Shown here: positions 47,014-55,619 of the stretch, one piece after another | How positions within the stretch are numbered: position 1 is the stretch's first letter | How the letters are laid out: the number at the start of each line of letters is the position of its first letter | Assembly: GCF_029433095.1 (NCBI RefSeq) | Contig: NZ_JARNTX010000006.1 | Coordinates: forward strand, 186,001-250,000 | DNA length: 64,000 nucleotides | Direction of reading: 5' to 3' | DNA from: Hymenobacter sp. YC55 | Lineage (GTDB): Bacteria > Bacteroidota > Bacteroidia > Cytophagales > Hymenobacteraceae | Translations under genes and position numbers: made by a program | Notes under the pieces: generated by a model | Told to the model about the DNA's origin: nothing | The model's database searches: none | Seen by the model: the letters and a program-made list of their open reading frames with translations, nothing else

Positions 47014-47625
47014 GTGATAAAACCGTCTTTTCTTTCTGCTAGCTTTCTGGCTCTGCCGCTGCTCGTTGAAGGCCAAGTACCGCCCCTGCCCTCGGCAGGG
47101 GCGTTGTACCGCAACTGGCCGGTGGTAGTAGGGCTGCAATTTCACACGCTGGCCATGCCGTTTTCTGACGGCAAAAGCGCCTTTTCCAACCCTGGCCTGA
47201 GCGTCGGCACGGAGTTTCGCTACAACCGCCGCGCCACGCTGCTGCAAGGCCTACAGGCTGGCTACTACCACAACCGCTACGCCGGCAATGGCCTGTACGC
47301 AGCTCCGCAGCTAGTGTACCGCCCGCGGTTCGGGCCGTTGTATGCCGAACTGCGGGCCGGCGCCGGGGTGCTGTATGCTATGCAGCCGGGGCATTCCTAC
47401 GAGCTAAAGGATGGTAGCTGGCAAACCAACAACCAGGGCGGTAAGCTCATGCTGATGCTGCCGGTGGGCTTGTCTCTGGGCTACAATGGGCGGCAGGCAT
47501 CGCCCCGGATTTCTCCGTTTGTGAGCTATCAGGTGTTCGTGCTGCACGGCTATAACCCCGCTATTCCGGTCGTGCCCAACCGCTTGCTGCAAGCCGGCGT
47601 ACGGGCCCACCTTTTCAACCACTGA
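47014..47625 (+). CDS. Putative outer membrane beta-barrel protein
   Basis: The most likely start is a GTG at 47014, which gives a signal peptide (IKPSFLSASFLALPLLVEGQ after the start residue) and a 203-residue protein. An in-frame extension reaches back into the previous gene but lacks signal features. The mature part is beta-rich, with YNRRATLLQGLQAGYYHNRY and PRISPFVSYQVFVLHG, and ends in RAHLFNH. I do not recognise the family with confidence. It lies 6 bases before the serine hydrolase gene, so the two are cotranscribed. Confidence 0.7.
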   Translation: MIKPSFLSASFLALPLLVEGQVPPLPSAGALYRNWPVVVGLQFHTLAMPFSDGKSAFSNPGLSVGTEFRYNRRATLLQGLQAGYYHNRYAGNGLYAAPQLVYRPRFGPLYAELRAGAGVLYAMQPGHSYELKDGSWQTNNQGGKLMLMLPVGLSLGYNGRQASPRISPFVSYQVFVLHGYNPAIPVVPNRLLQAGVRAHLFNH

Positions 47626-47631
47626 TTTGCT

Positions 47632-48801
47632 ATGAAAACTGTTTGTCTGGGCCTGCTGCTGGCCCTAGGCGCCTGTACGCCCGTCGATTTCGTTGCCCCG
47701 GCCACTACCTGCACCGCCGAGACCAGCATCAACCCTAGCTTTTCCAAGGCGGCTGGGCTCCGGCAGGTGCTGCAGCACTACGCGGCCGCTGGCCTGCCGG
47801 GCTGCGTGGTGGCTGTGTACAGCCCGACCGAAGGTTACTGGGCCGATGCCGCCGGCTTTGCCCAAATCGAAAACCGCACGCCCATGCAGGTCTGCCACTT
47901 GCAGTACGGACAAAGCGTAGCCAAAACCTACGCCGCCGCCGCGCTGCTGCTGCTCTATGAAGAAGGCAAGGTGCAGCTCGACGCGCCCATCACCGATTAT
48001 CTGCCCGCCACCCTGAGCCGCAAGCTGCCCGACGCGCAGAAGATAACCGTGCGCATGCTGCTCAACCACACCTCTGGCCTGCCCGACTACTCCAGCAACG
48101 CCGACTACATTGCTTACCTGCTGCAACACCCAAAGCACCGCTTCAGCAGCGCCGACTACCTCGACTTCCTGACTGGCAGCAAGCTAGAGTTCAAGCCCGG
48201 CAGTAAATTCAGCTACTCGAATACCAACTACCTGCTCGTCGCCCTGATTACTGATGCTATCCACGGCAATCATGTGCAGCTGATTCAAGACCGTATTCTG
48301 GCCCCCTTGGGACTGCAACGCACCTTTTACCACAACACGCCCAACTACCTGCGGCAGCCCGACGTGGTCAATAGCTACTTCGAGCGCTACGGCAACGGGC
48401 GAGTGGAAAACGTGTCGCAGATGCAGCAAATCAACGTCGAAACGCTGTATGGCGACGACGGCATCGTGGCCTCGCCGCTGGATTACGTGAACTTTCTACG
48501 GGCCCTGATGGAAGACCGGCTGCTCAAGCCCTCTTCCCGGCAGCTGATGATGAGCTGGGTAAACGACCCAAAAACCGGTCAGCCTAAGTACGGCATGGGG
48601 TTGTACCACATCGAGCACCAGGGCCAAGTGGCCTACGGACACGGCGGCGCGGGCCTCGGCGCCGGCTGCGCCCTGTACTACCTGCCCGATAAGCAGCTGT
48701 ACTTCTTTCTCGGCGTGAACATGGGCACGCTCACCGAGGGTAAGCTGGTCAGCAAGACCGGTGAGCTGCGCGATGCAGTGCTGGATGAACTGGTAAAGTA
48801 A
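47632..48801 (+). CDS. Serine hydrolase, class C beta-lactamase-like lipoprotein
   Basis: A 389-residue protein with the lipobox cysteine at residue 15 (LGAC). The catalytic S-x-x-K motif is S95-V-A-K98, the Y-x-N motif is in FSYSNTNY near residue 190, and HGGAG near residue 337 takes the place of the KTG motif. Such proteins include esterases, D-aminopeptidases and peptidoglycan hydrolases, so beta-lactam resistance should not be assumed. It forms an operon with the barrel-like gene just upstream. Confidence 0.92.
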   Translation: MKTVCLGLLLALGACTPVDFVAPATTCTAETSINPSFSKAAGLRQVLQHYAAAGLPGCVVAVYSPTEGYWADAAGFAQIENRTPMQVCHLQYGQSVAKTYAAAALLLLYEEGKVQLDAPITDYLPATLSRKLPDAQKITVRMLLNHTSGLPDYSSNADYIAYLLQHPKHRFSSADYLDFLTGSKLEFKPGSKFSYSNTNYLLVALITDAIHGNHVQLIQDRILAPLGLQRTFYHNTPNYLRQPDVVNSYFERYGNGRVENVSQMQQINVETLYGDDGIVASPLDYVNFLRALMEDRLLKPSSRQLMMSWVNDPKTGQPKYGMGLYHIEHQGQVAYGHGGAGLGAGCALYYLPDKQLYFFLGVNMGTLTEGKLVSKTGELRDAVLDELVK

Positions 48802-48876
48802 CCTCTCGCGGGTAGCCCATTATTTCGCGTTCTTGGTGAATATTAAGCTCGCTTACCGCCCGCAACGTACCCGCTG

Positions 48877-49491
48877 ATGTACATTCCTAAAAACTACCAA
48901 ACCACCGACCGCGCCGAGATAGTGGCCTTTATGCAGCGCCACAGCTTTGCCACCATCATCACGGCAAAAGAGCAGATGCCAATAGCCACGCATTTGCCCT
49001 TCGTCGTGACCGAGCACGACGACGACACCGTTCGGTTGGTTTCCCATTTTGCCAGGGCCAACCCGCAGTGGCAACAGGTGGCAGCGCATCCAGTGCTGGT
49101 CGTGTTCAGTGAGCCGCACGCCTACATTTCGCCCACGCACTACGACCACGAGCAAAGCGTACCCACTTGGAATTACTTTGCCGTGCATGCCTACGGGCAC
49201 GGCCGCCTGATAACCGATGCGGCAGACACTTTCCAAGTCCTGGAAACTACCATCAACACCTACGAAGCCAGCTACCGCCAACAATGGGAGCAACTGCCCG
49301 CCGAGTTCAAAACGAAAATGGCGAAAGGCATTGTGGCTTTTGAAATAACAGTAACCGAGCTGCAAGCCCAAAAGAAGATGAGCCAGAATAAGTCAGCAGC
49401 GGAGCAGCAACGCATCATCCACACGCTGGCAGCTAGCGAGTATGGCGCCGCCCGCGACCTTGCCCACTACATGCAGCAAAATCAACTCTAA
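48877..49491 (+). CDS. FMN-binding PaiB-family protein
   Basis: A 204-residue protein of the PaiB/FMN-binding split-barrel family. The start MYIPKNYQ and the SFATIITAKEQMPIATHLPF stretch are typical, as are the SPTHYDHEQSVPTWNY motif and the RQQWEQLPAEFKTKMAKGIVAFEI segment. In Bacillus, PaiB is described as a negative regulator of sporulation genes; in most bacteria its role is unknown. An unusual interleaved hairpin element begins 4 bases after the stop codon. Confidence 0.92.
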   Translation: MYIPKNYQTTDRAEIVAFMQRHSFATIITAKEQMPIATHLPFVVTEHDDDTVRLVSHFARANPQWQQVAAHPVLVVFSEPHAYISPTHYDHEQSVPTWNYFAVHAYGHGRLITDAADTFQVLETTINTYEASYRQQWEQLPAEFKTKMAKGIVAFEITVTELQAQKKMSQNKSAAEQQRIIHTLAASEYGAARDLAHYMQQNQL

Positions 49492-49494
49492 TAC

Positions 49495-49572
49495 GCACCA
49501 AAGCGGCAGTGAGCTGGCAGCCCTGGTTGCCGATTCACTACAGCTTTGGTGCATCCGGCAACCAGGGCTGCC
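49495..49572. terminator. Interleaved double hairpin (pseudoknot-like) between convergent genes
   Basis: GCACCAAAGC (49495-49504) pairs with GCTTTGGTGC (49543-49552), with five further pairs inside (AGTGA/TCACT). GGCAGCCCTGGTTGCC (49516-49531) pairs perfectly with 49557-49572. The order A-B-A'-B' means the two stems either exclude each other or form a pseudoknot. It probably terminates both convergent transcripts. Confidence 0.7.
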
Positions 49573-49667
49573 GAGCAAGTCATTCGTGAATAGCGCCACT
49601 GTATTTCGGGCGCTAGGTGCGCTCTAGTTGTGCAGCGCCTGTAGTGCTGTTCAGGCGCAAATGCATG

Positions 49668-51539
49668 CTAAGGCTTGAGCACCACCAAGCGGTGGGTTTG
49701 GGGCCGTTCGTGCTGACTTTCCACGCGCACCACATATAAGCCGGCCGGCAATGAGGCCGTGGCAAAACGCAACGTAGTACGACCCGCGCGCACCCAATCA
49801 TGTAGCAGTTCCGCCACTGTTTGCCCGCGCGGGTCTAGCAAGGAAATACGGGTGTGGCCGCCGCGCCCTTGCTGAAACTCCACCGACACGTAATCGGTGG
49901 CGGGGTTGGGGTAGGCAACAAGCGGCGGGCGCACCTCCGCTGGCCGGGTGGCGGTAACCACGCCGGGATGAGCGAGCCGTGAGATATGCGGACGCCTCTC
50001 CCCGCCCCCACCTAAGCCGGTAGTAACCGGCACGCACCCCTGGGCCCACACTTCTCCCGGGTGGTTGTAGCGCGGACTCAGCCCGAGGTAGTCGCCCCAA
50101 ATAGCGAGGTAGTCATCACCCGTATGCAAACTTATGGGAACCGACAAGTCGCCGGTATCATCGACGAATACGGCGGAGTATCCTACGTGCTCGGTTGGCG
50201 AGGCGTGGGAATAAACGATGAGGGCGCTGTTTTCGGCTGGCGTGCGGCCACAATAGGCAATGGCCGGAAACGCTGCCTCACGCCCCTCTGGCAACACCTG
50301 CGCCTGGGCGCTCGGTGTGGGAGCCGTGAGGTTGATGATTTGGCCGTAACATACACCTGCCCGCGGCGAACCGGCTGTTTGCAGAACGTTCAGCACGAAG
50401 TGAATTCGTTGGTTGTGTTGAAAGGCACTCATAACCCGGGCATCGTTACGGCCGAGGGTTAGCGAACTACCAAGCTGCCGGACATCGGGCGGCAGCGTGT
50501 AGGGCAGCATACCGGCGCAGGCCCGCACCTCGAGGTCGGGCGTGGCGCTCAAGGCCGCGCCTATGCGCACTAGCAGCAAGCGCTGGGAGTTTTGGGCGCT
50601 CAGGGCATCACTGGAAAGAAAATACGCTGGTAATGGCCCAAGGCCAGTACTGCCTCGCACCGGCGTTAGGTTGAAGACTGGCTGCCCGTTGGCGGTGATG
50701 TTGTGGTAGTAGCGCACATCGCCGCTTTGCAGCGCCTGACCAGCTAGCAGCTTTTGCTTGCTAAGCTGCCAGATAGTGGACTGCCGAAAGCCGGAATTGT
50801 TAGTGGAACCATCGGTGAAGGTGTTGCCGCTAATGAATAGGTCTTCCCGCGTCAATAGTATGCTTGGGTAATCCATCCAGGTACCGTCGTTGAGAGGCGA
50901 GCCGCTGAGCTGGTAGCTGTGCCACGCACCCTGCGGGTCGGCACTGGCCGACACGGCCACGTGCACCACACTGGCCGCGGCCACGTTGCCGGACAGGAAT
51001 ACCACCACAAACCGGTCAACTTCAGGGTCGTAGAGCACGTGCGGATCGAAGCCGCGCACCCCGGGCGTGGCCGTGAGGGCCGCCAGGTTTTGAGTACGCA
51101 GGAGCGTGCCATCTTCGGCGTGCAGAGCTATGCGGCCATTCATCACGCTGACCACCGTCCCATCGTTGGCTACGGCCAAATCGTCGTCGTTGGGCGTGCC
51201 GGGTAATTCGTAGCCGAAAAAGCTGCCCAGCACCTGCGGAGCCGCGGCGGTTCGGGCACTGCTTATAGGTAAGGAGGGCGAGTTGGCGGCGCGTTGCAGA
51301 CGGGCAAGACTGTCTTTGAGGGCTACCAGCTTGGCTTGGGCACCCGCAATGCGCGGAGCGGCAACCGGTACGGTGCGCAAGGTGGGTTGCCAATCTGATA
51401 CTGCCGTTAGATCCACATGCGTAGGAGGCGCCACTAGCGGTTGGGCTACGGCAAACGTGCCCTGCCCGCTCGCAGCATGAGCCCCCAAGAACAGCCAGTA
51501 CCCACTAATTAGCTTTACCAATATCCTACTAGTATTCAT
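49668..51539 (-). CDS. Secreted protein with T9SS type A sorting domain
   Basis: A 623-residue protein with an N-terminal signal (MNTSRILVKLISGYWLFLGA to AASGQ). The last 75 residues are a type A T9SS sorting domain (VAYPNPATDYVSVEF, LLDPRGQTVAEL, GLYVVRVES), so it is exported through the T9SS and cleaved or anchored at the surface. The middle part has features of a propeller or exported glycosidase-like fold (NDDDLAVANDGTVVSV, HVLYDPEVDRFVVVF), without a catalytic family I can name. Its promoter is copy D of the 66-bp element, about 320 bases upstream. Confidence 0.88.
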   Translation of the reverse strand: MNTSRILVKLISGYWLFLGAHAASGQGTFAVAQPLVAPPTHVDLTAVSDWQPTLRTVPVAAPRIAGAQAKLVALKDSLARLQRAANSPSLPISSARTAAAPQVLGSFFGYELPGTPNDDDLAVANDGTVVSVMNGRIALHAEDGTLLRTQNLAALTATPGVRGFDPHVLYDPEVDRFVVVFLSGNVAAASVVHVAVSASADPQGAWHSYQLSGSPLNDGTWMDYPSILLTREDLFISGNTFTDGSTNNSGFRQSTIWQLSKQKLLAGQALQSGDVRYYHNITANGQPVFNLTPVRGSTGLGPLPAYFLSSDALSAQNSQRLLLVRIGAALSATPDLEVRACAGMLPYTLPPDVRQLGSSLTLGRNDARVMSAFQHNQRIHFVLNVLQTAGSPRAGVCYGQIINLTAPTPSAQAQVLPEGREAAFPAIAYCGRTPAENSALIVYSHASPTEHVGYSAVFVDDTGDLSVPISLHTGDDYLAIWGDYLGLSPRYNHPGEVWAQGCVPVTTGLGGGGERRPHISRLAHPGVVTATRPAEVRPPLVAYPNPATDYVSVEFQQGRGGHTRISLLDPRGQTVAELLHDWVRAGRTTLRFATASLPAGLYVVRVESQHERPQTHRLVVLKP

Positions 51540-51589
51540 TGCTTTACCTTGATTCAGGAGTTAACTATAGAGCACGAACCCACGGTGTT

Positions 51590-51796
51590 TTAGTTCTCAG
51601 TCAGAGTAGCAGCCGGTTGGCCGAGAACGGCGAAAACCGAAACCGTGCACGGTAGAAAGCCGCCATTCGCCCTACCGACTTTGCGCTGCTTGTTGGCGCT
51701 TGACCGGGCTTGGTTGGCCGCACAGCACTGCTTGTTGTTACGGCCGCCGAGCAGGGCCATTCCATCGAGGAAAGCATCAACAAAGTGAGAATTCAT
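51590..51796 (-). CDS. Possible small protein in the leader of the T9SS-cargo transcript
   Basis: A 68-codon frame starting with ATG exactly 66 bases downstream of promoter copy D. The gene behind copy A starts at the same 66-base distance. The start MNSHFVDAFLDGMALLGG ends in a double glycine and is followed by a basic, cysteine-containing part. This vaguely recalls double-glycine leader peptides, but no family is recognised. It may equally be a chance frame in a 5' leader. Confidence 0.3.
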   Translation of the reverse strand: MNSHFVDAFLDGMALLGGRNNKQCCAANQARSSANKQRKVGRANGGFLPCTVSVFAVLGQPAATLTEN

Positions 51797-51861
51797 AAGG
51801 GAAGAGGCGGCCGTTTTACTCCGCTGCTTTTTTCATGATCGAGCCACTGTACGCGTATTTA

Positions 51862-51927
51862 CAAAGCTAGAGCAGCACCTCACCGCAGGCTTTCGCGAAA
51901 CGGAGTTCCGCTTTTGTCTCCCGGATT
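51862..51927 (-). promoter_or_regulatory. 66-bp conserved promoter element, copy D
   Basis: On the minus strand AATCCGG starts at 51927, a CTCCGTTT half-site follows 21 bp later, and 28 bp further is TAGCTTTG (51862-51869). It points towards the small open frame and the T9SS-cargo gene. Confidence 0.88.
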
Positions 51928-52114
51928 TTCCAAGGGTAAGCCTCCCGAAGCAGCAGGTTGAACCGATTGCCTACCGCCGCATTCCAGTGCGCGCAACTTG
52001 CCTAAAGCAGCAGCAAACAGCAATGAATGGGGGTGTAGACGCTGTTTTAGGCTGCCGCAGAAAACAGCCAGCGTTGTGCCGTGAACTGTCTTGCTACAAC
52101 GGCCCGGCCCAAAA

Positions 52115-52180
52115 AATCCGGCAGCGGCAAGTGGAACTCCGTTTCGCGAAAGTTTGCGGCAAACGGTCCACCTAGTTTTG
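52115..52180 (+). promoter_or_regulatory. 66-bp conserved promoter element, copy C
   Basis: AATCCGG at 52115, CTCCGTTT 21 bp later, then 28 bp to TAGTTTTG (52173-52180). It points towards the PKD/beta-helix-like lipoprotein gene, leaving a leader of about 330 bases. Confidence 0.88.
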
Positions 52181-52510
52181 CAAGCACCAAAGCAATGGTT
52201 GGCGCGTGCTCTTCCCTACTGACTATCAAAGCCCCGGTGGTGGCGGGTTCACCGAAGCTTTTCCTTGAATCCTACCGCTTGGCATCAGTTGCCTGGGGCT
52301 ACCTCGTTGCCTTTATCTACCCGCGTCAAGCTCCGGCGCTTTCCTGAAGCCTACTGCCGGGCCAGCAAATAAGCAGTGCTGATTTCACACCCACCTAGCA
52401 GGCTGGGCTGGCGGGCTGTTGTCTGCGCTTTCCATTGAAAATCAACGGCCAGCCGAGAACTGGCCGAGTCATTCGCAAACCCATTTATCATCCTTTTCTT
52501 CTTTCCGCTT

Positions 52511-54451
52511 ATGTCCTTTTACCCTTACCGTCTGCCTGTTTTGTTGGCCACCTTGTCCGCGCTGACGCTCGGCGCCTGCGACGACGACAACGAGAAAACC
52601 GAAGCTTCGCCCAAACCGAAAGCCGCCTTCACCTACACGGCTGGCACCTGCCAGGGTGGCTGCCCGGTAGCCTTCCAGAACACTTCCCAAAACGCCACTT
52701 CCTACACTTGGGACTTCGGCGACAACAAAACCGGTACCCAAACTGAAGCACAGTTCAACCACGCTTACGCCCAAGCAGGTGTGTACCGCGTGAAACTAAC
52801 GGCTACCAGCGCCGGCGGCACCGACACCACCAGCCAGCGCATCACGGTAGGTGGAAACTCGGGCTGCATGCGGCAAATTGTTCAGGTCAGCGGCAACATC
52901 ACGACGGCCACTACCTGGGAATCGTGCAATGTGTACGTGGTGGATGGCGACGTGGGTGTGAGCAACGTGCTAACCATGCAACCAGGCACAGTTATCAAGT
53001 TCAAGCCGGGCAGCCAACTGACCCTGAACGGTGCGGGCCGCTTTGATGCTACCGGTACCGCCGCTGCCCCCATCGTTTTCACGTCCATTAAAGACGACGC
53101 CCACGGCGGCGACACCAATGCCGACGGCACCGCCACTACGCCCGCCCGCAAGGATTGGGACCACATTAACCTGAACGGCAAAAACGGTTCGCGCCTCGAG
53201 TATTGCCAGTTCATGTACGCCGGCGGGGGCGGAACCAACAGCTATGCTGTAGGGCTAAACGGAGGCTCGGCTACTATCCGCAATTCCACCTTCGCCCACA
53301 ATGGCGGCGGGGCCCCGAGCATGCAGGGCGCCCTGGACGCCGGGGAAGCCACGGCCGCTATTGAGTTGAATAACAACACATTCTTCGACAACGAGATGCC
53401 GTTGCGGGTTAACAACTTGTTCAGCCTCGACAACTCCAACACCTTCCAAAATGCGCAGAACGCTAGCCAGAAAAACGACTACAACGGCATTTGGGTGGAA
53501 GACACCCCGGCCCGGTCGATGATGCTTACCTGGGGCGAAACGGAATTACCCTTCGTGCTCGACAACACCGGCTGGGAAGCGCAGCTGACCTTGGGCGCGG
53601 GCGTGACCTTGAAAATGCTGCCCAACGCGGCCATGCAGTTCAACAGCGGTGGCTACCTCGTGGCCAAGGGCACGGCTACGGCCCCCATTATTTTCACATC
53701 CTACAAAGACGACACCCACGGCGGCGACACCAACCACGACAACACCGCCTCGGCCCCAGCCAAAAAAGATTGGCGCAACATTATAGCTGGCAGCTCTGCC
53801 GATTCGGAATTAGCGTACTGCCAGTTTCTGTACGGCGGCAACGGCGGCAACACCATCAGCTTGTTTGGTGCCGCGGCCAGCATCACGCACTGCACATTTG
53901 CGCATAACGGCCAAGACGATGGCATAACCGAAGCCAGCCTCGACGCCTCCCGCGCTAAAGCAGGCACGGTCATCCAAGAAAACACCTTCTTCGACAACGT
54001 CCGGCCGCTGTCCATTGCCTCTAGCTTCGACCTAGACAACTCCAACACCTTCCACGACCCGGCCAATGCTAGCCTAAAAAACCAGTACCAGGGCATCGTC
54101 ACGTTTTGGGACATCAACGCCACCAAATCAAACGTGAGCTGGGAAGAAACCGAAGTAGCCTACGTGAACACGGAAACCATCGACCTGGTGGCTGGCAAAA
54201 CCCTCCGTCTCGGCAACAACGTGACGCTCAAGTTTCTTCCAAACGTGCAGGTGTCTTTGCGCAGCAATGCTAACCAACTGCAAAATGCCGATGGCACGGG
54301 CGTAACCTTTACTTCCTACAAAGACGACGCCCGTGGCGGCGACGCCAATGGCAACGGGGCAGCCAACAGTGCGACTGCCGGCGATTGGAGAGGCGTGTAC
54401 AGCAACGGTTGGCTGATGTGGCCCAACATCTACTACGCCTCCAACAAATAA
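52511..54451 (+). CDS. Surface lipoprotein with PKD domain and three beta-helix-like repeats
   Basis: A 646-residue lipoprotein (lipobox LTLGAC). A PKD domain follows (FTYTAGTCQGG, TSYTWDFGDN, HAYAQAGVYRVKLTA). Then three long units of about 190 residues recur, each with a VIKFKPGSQL-like strand, an IVFTSIKDDAHGGDTN-like loop and, in the first two, an N-STFAHN/ENTFFDN segment, as in right-handed parallel beta-helix proteins. The loops hold DTNADG-like patterns that recall calcium-binding loops. It probably sits at the cell surface and may bind a polymer. It is driven by promoter copy C and is followed by a hairpin. Confidence 0.87.
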   Translation: MSFYPYRLPVLLATLSALTLGACDDDNEKTEASPKPKAAFTYTAGTCQGGCPVAFQNTSQNATSYTWDFGDNKTGTQTEAQFNHAYAQAGVYRVKLTATSAGGTDTTSQRITVGGNSGCMRQIVQVSGNITTATTWESCNVYVVDGDVGVSNVLTMQPGTVIKFKPGSQLTLNGAGRFDATGTAAAPIVFTSIKDDAHGGDTNADGTATTPARKDWDHINLNGKNGSRLEYCQFMYAGGGGTNSYAVGLNGGSATIRNSTFAHNGGGAPSMQGALDAGEATAAIELNNNTFFDNEMPLRVNNLFSLDNSNTFQNAQNASQKNDYNGIWVEDTPARSMMLTWGETELPFVLDNTGWEAQLTLGAGVTLKMLPNAAMQFNSGGYLVAKGTATAPIIFTSYKDDTHGGDTNHDNTASAPAKKDWRNIIAGSSADSELAYCQFLYGGNGGNTISLFGAAASITHCTFAHNGQDDGITEASLDASRAKAGTVIQENTFFDNVRPLSIASSFDLDNSNTFHDPANASLKNQYQGIVTFWDINATKSNVSWEETEVAYVNTETIDLVAGKTLRLGNNVTLKFLPNVQVSLRSNANQLQNADGTGVTFTSYKDDARGGDANGNGAANSATAGDWRGVYSNGWLMWPNIYYASNK

Positions 54452-54837
54452 CTCTACCTCGACCAGTCCGCCCTATTGACGGTAAACATCCCATTTGCAG
54501 CACCACCTCCAACTGCGATGTATCAGACCGCAAGCAGCGTCGAGCTTTCCACCCACGCCTTTGGTCGTGACTCTCGGTTGTACATGTTGTTTCATGCGGC
54601 TACTCTCACTTTCCGGACCAGTGCTTCAGGCGCTAGAATGCTTGAATGGAGAGTAGCCGCGCTGAAAATTTCGTGGCTTCACGCTTGGTGCCACAGCTTC
54701 ATCCTCTCCTTGAGTTGCTCTTGAGTCCGTCCTCCGCTTGTGCTACCAACAGCCTCTACCTGAAATGGCGGAAAAGGACACACAAGGCTTATAACGGATT
54801 GCAATAGAGCCTAAAACAAATAATTTACTTTTACTAT
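54452..54837. other. Intergenic region before the Nudix gene
   Basis: 386 bases without a gene. It holds the hairpin at 54596-54660; nothing else was recognised. Confidence 0.55.
54596..54660. terminator. Hairpin after the PKD/beta-helix-like gene
   Basis: GCGGCTACTCTC (54596-54607) pairs perfectly with GAGAGTAGCCGC (54649-54660) around a 41-base loop. It lies 145 bases after the stop codon, with no T-run, so termination is likely but not certain. Confidence 0.55.
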
Positions 54838-55422
54838 ATGCATATCCCCGAAATCAAGACCACGGCCGTTGAGGTATTGTCCGACAACTGGTACACACTC
54901 CGCAAAATCACCTTCGAGCTTCGGCAGGCCGACGGACGATGGTCCACGCAAAGCCGGGAGGCGTACGACCGGGGCAACGGCGCGGTTATTCTGCTTTATA
55001 ACACAAGCAAAAAAACGGTCATCCTAACCCGGCAGTTCCGCATGCCTACCTACTTGAATGGCAACAAAACCGGCATGCTCATCGAGGCGTGCGCCGGGCT
55101 GCTGGACCAGGACAACCCCGAGGCCTGCATACGGCGCGAAACAGAAGAAGAAACCGGCTACCGGGTGCAAAATATCCAGAAGGTTTTCGAGGCGTACATG
55201 TCGCCGGGCTCCGTAACGGAACTGCTGTATTTTTTTGTAGCCGAGTACACCGAACAGCAGCGTCTGCACGACGGGGGGGGAGTTGCGGAGGAAGAAGAGA
55301 ATATTGAAGTTCTGGAGCTACCCTTTACGCAAGCCATGCGCATGGTCCACGACGGAGAAATTCGGGACGGCAAAACGATTATGCTGCTCCAATACGCGCA
55401 TATCAACCTCCAGCTTGCCTAA
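54838..55422 (+). CDS. nudK: NudK-like GDP-mannose pyrophosphatase (Nudix)
   Basis: A 194-residue Nudix hydrolase. The Nudix box runs from about G87 to Y108, with the metal-binding R100-E101 and E104-E105 in RRETEEETGY. The start (IKTTAVEVLSDNWYTLRKITFEL) and the box sequence GLLDQDNPEACIRR closely follow E. coli NudK, which hydrolyses GDP-mannose to mannose 1-phosphate and GMP. It is a single gene that faces the efflux operon and shares a 31-bp terminator with it. Confidence 0.92.
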   Translation: MHIPEIKTTAVEVLSDNWYTLRKITFELRQADGRWSTQSREAYDRGNGAVILLYNTSKKTVILTRQFRMPTYLNGNKTGMLIEACAGLLDQDNPEACIRRETEEETGYRVQNIQKVFEAYMSPGSVTELLYFFVAEYTEQQRLHDGGGVAEEEENIEVLELPFTQAMRMVHDGEIRDGKTIMLLQYAHINLQLA

Positions 55423-55476
55423 ATGCGCAGGTGCCACGCGGCCTTGCCAAGGTACCCGGCGCGGTAGCTGTCGCTA

Positions 55477-55542
55477 AGAATAAACGGCTTCGGCCACGTG
55501 CTGACTAGAATTAGTCAGCACGTGGCCGAAGCCGTTTATTCT
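55477..55542. terminator. 31-bp perfect hairpin between nudK and the efflux operon
   Basis: The arms 55477-55507 and 55512-55542 are exact reverse complements with a 4-base loop. It lies between convergent genes and is a probable bidirectional terminator. Confidence 0.88.
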
Positions 55543-55619
55543 ACTTGATGTCAAGCGACTAAAGCCCCCTTCTGCCAGCCAGCAAAGCCGGTTTACTACC
55601 CAGCCGCTGCACAAAGCTT

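Larger units (their letters stand above)
51540..52510. other. Long divergent regulatory region with two 66-bp promoter elements
   Basis: 971 bases between divergent surface-protein genes. Copies D (minus) and C (plus) of the promoter element lie back to back about 190 bases apart. A small open frame follows D (51590-51796), and one of 50 codons follows C (52195-52347). The rest holds nothing recognisable. Confidence 0.7.

Noticed and set aside
47632..48801. True beta-lactamase conferring drug resistance
   Set aside because: The protein has the class C fold motifs but HGG in place of KTG and a lipoprotein anchor, as in the broad esterase/peptidase group; resistance cannot be inferred.
52195..52347. 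50-codon plus-strand frame after promoter copy C
   Set aside because: It begins only 15 bases after the minus-7 element and has no recognisable features; the spacing does not match the other copies.
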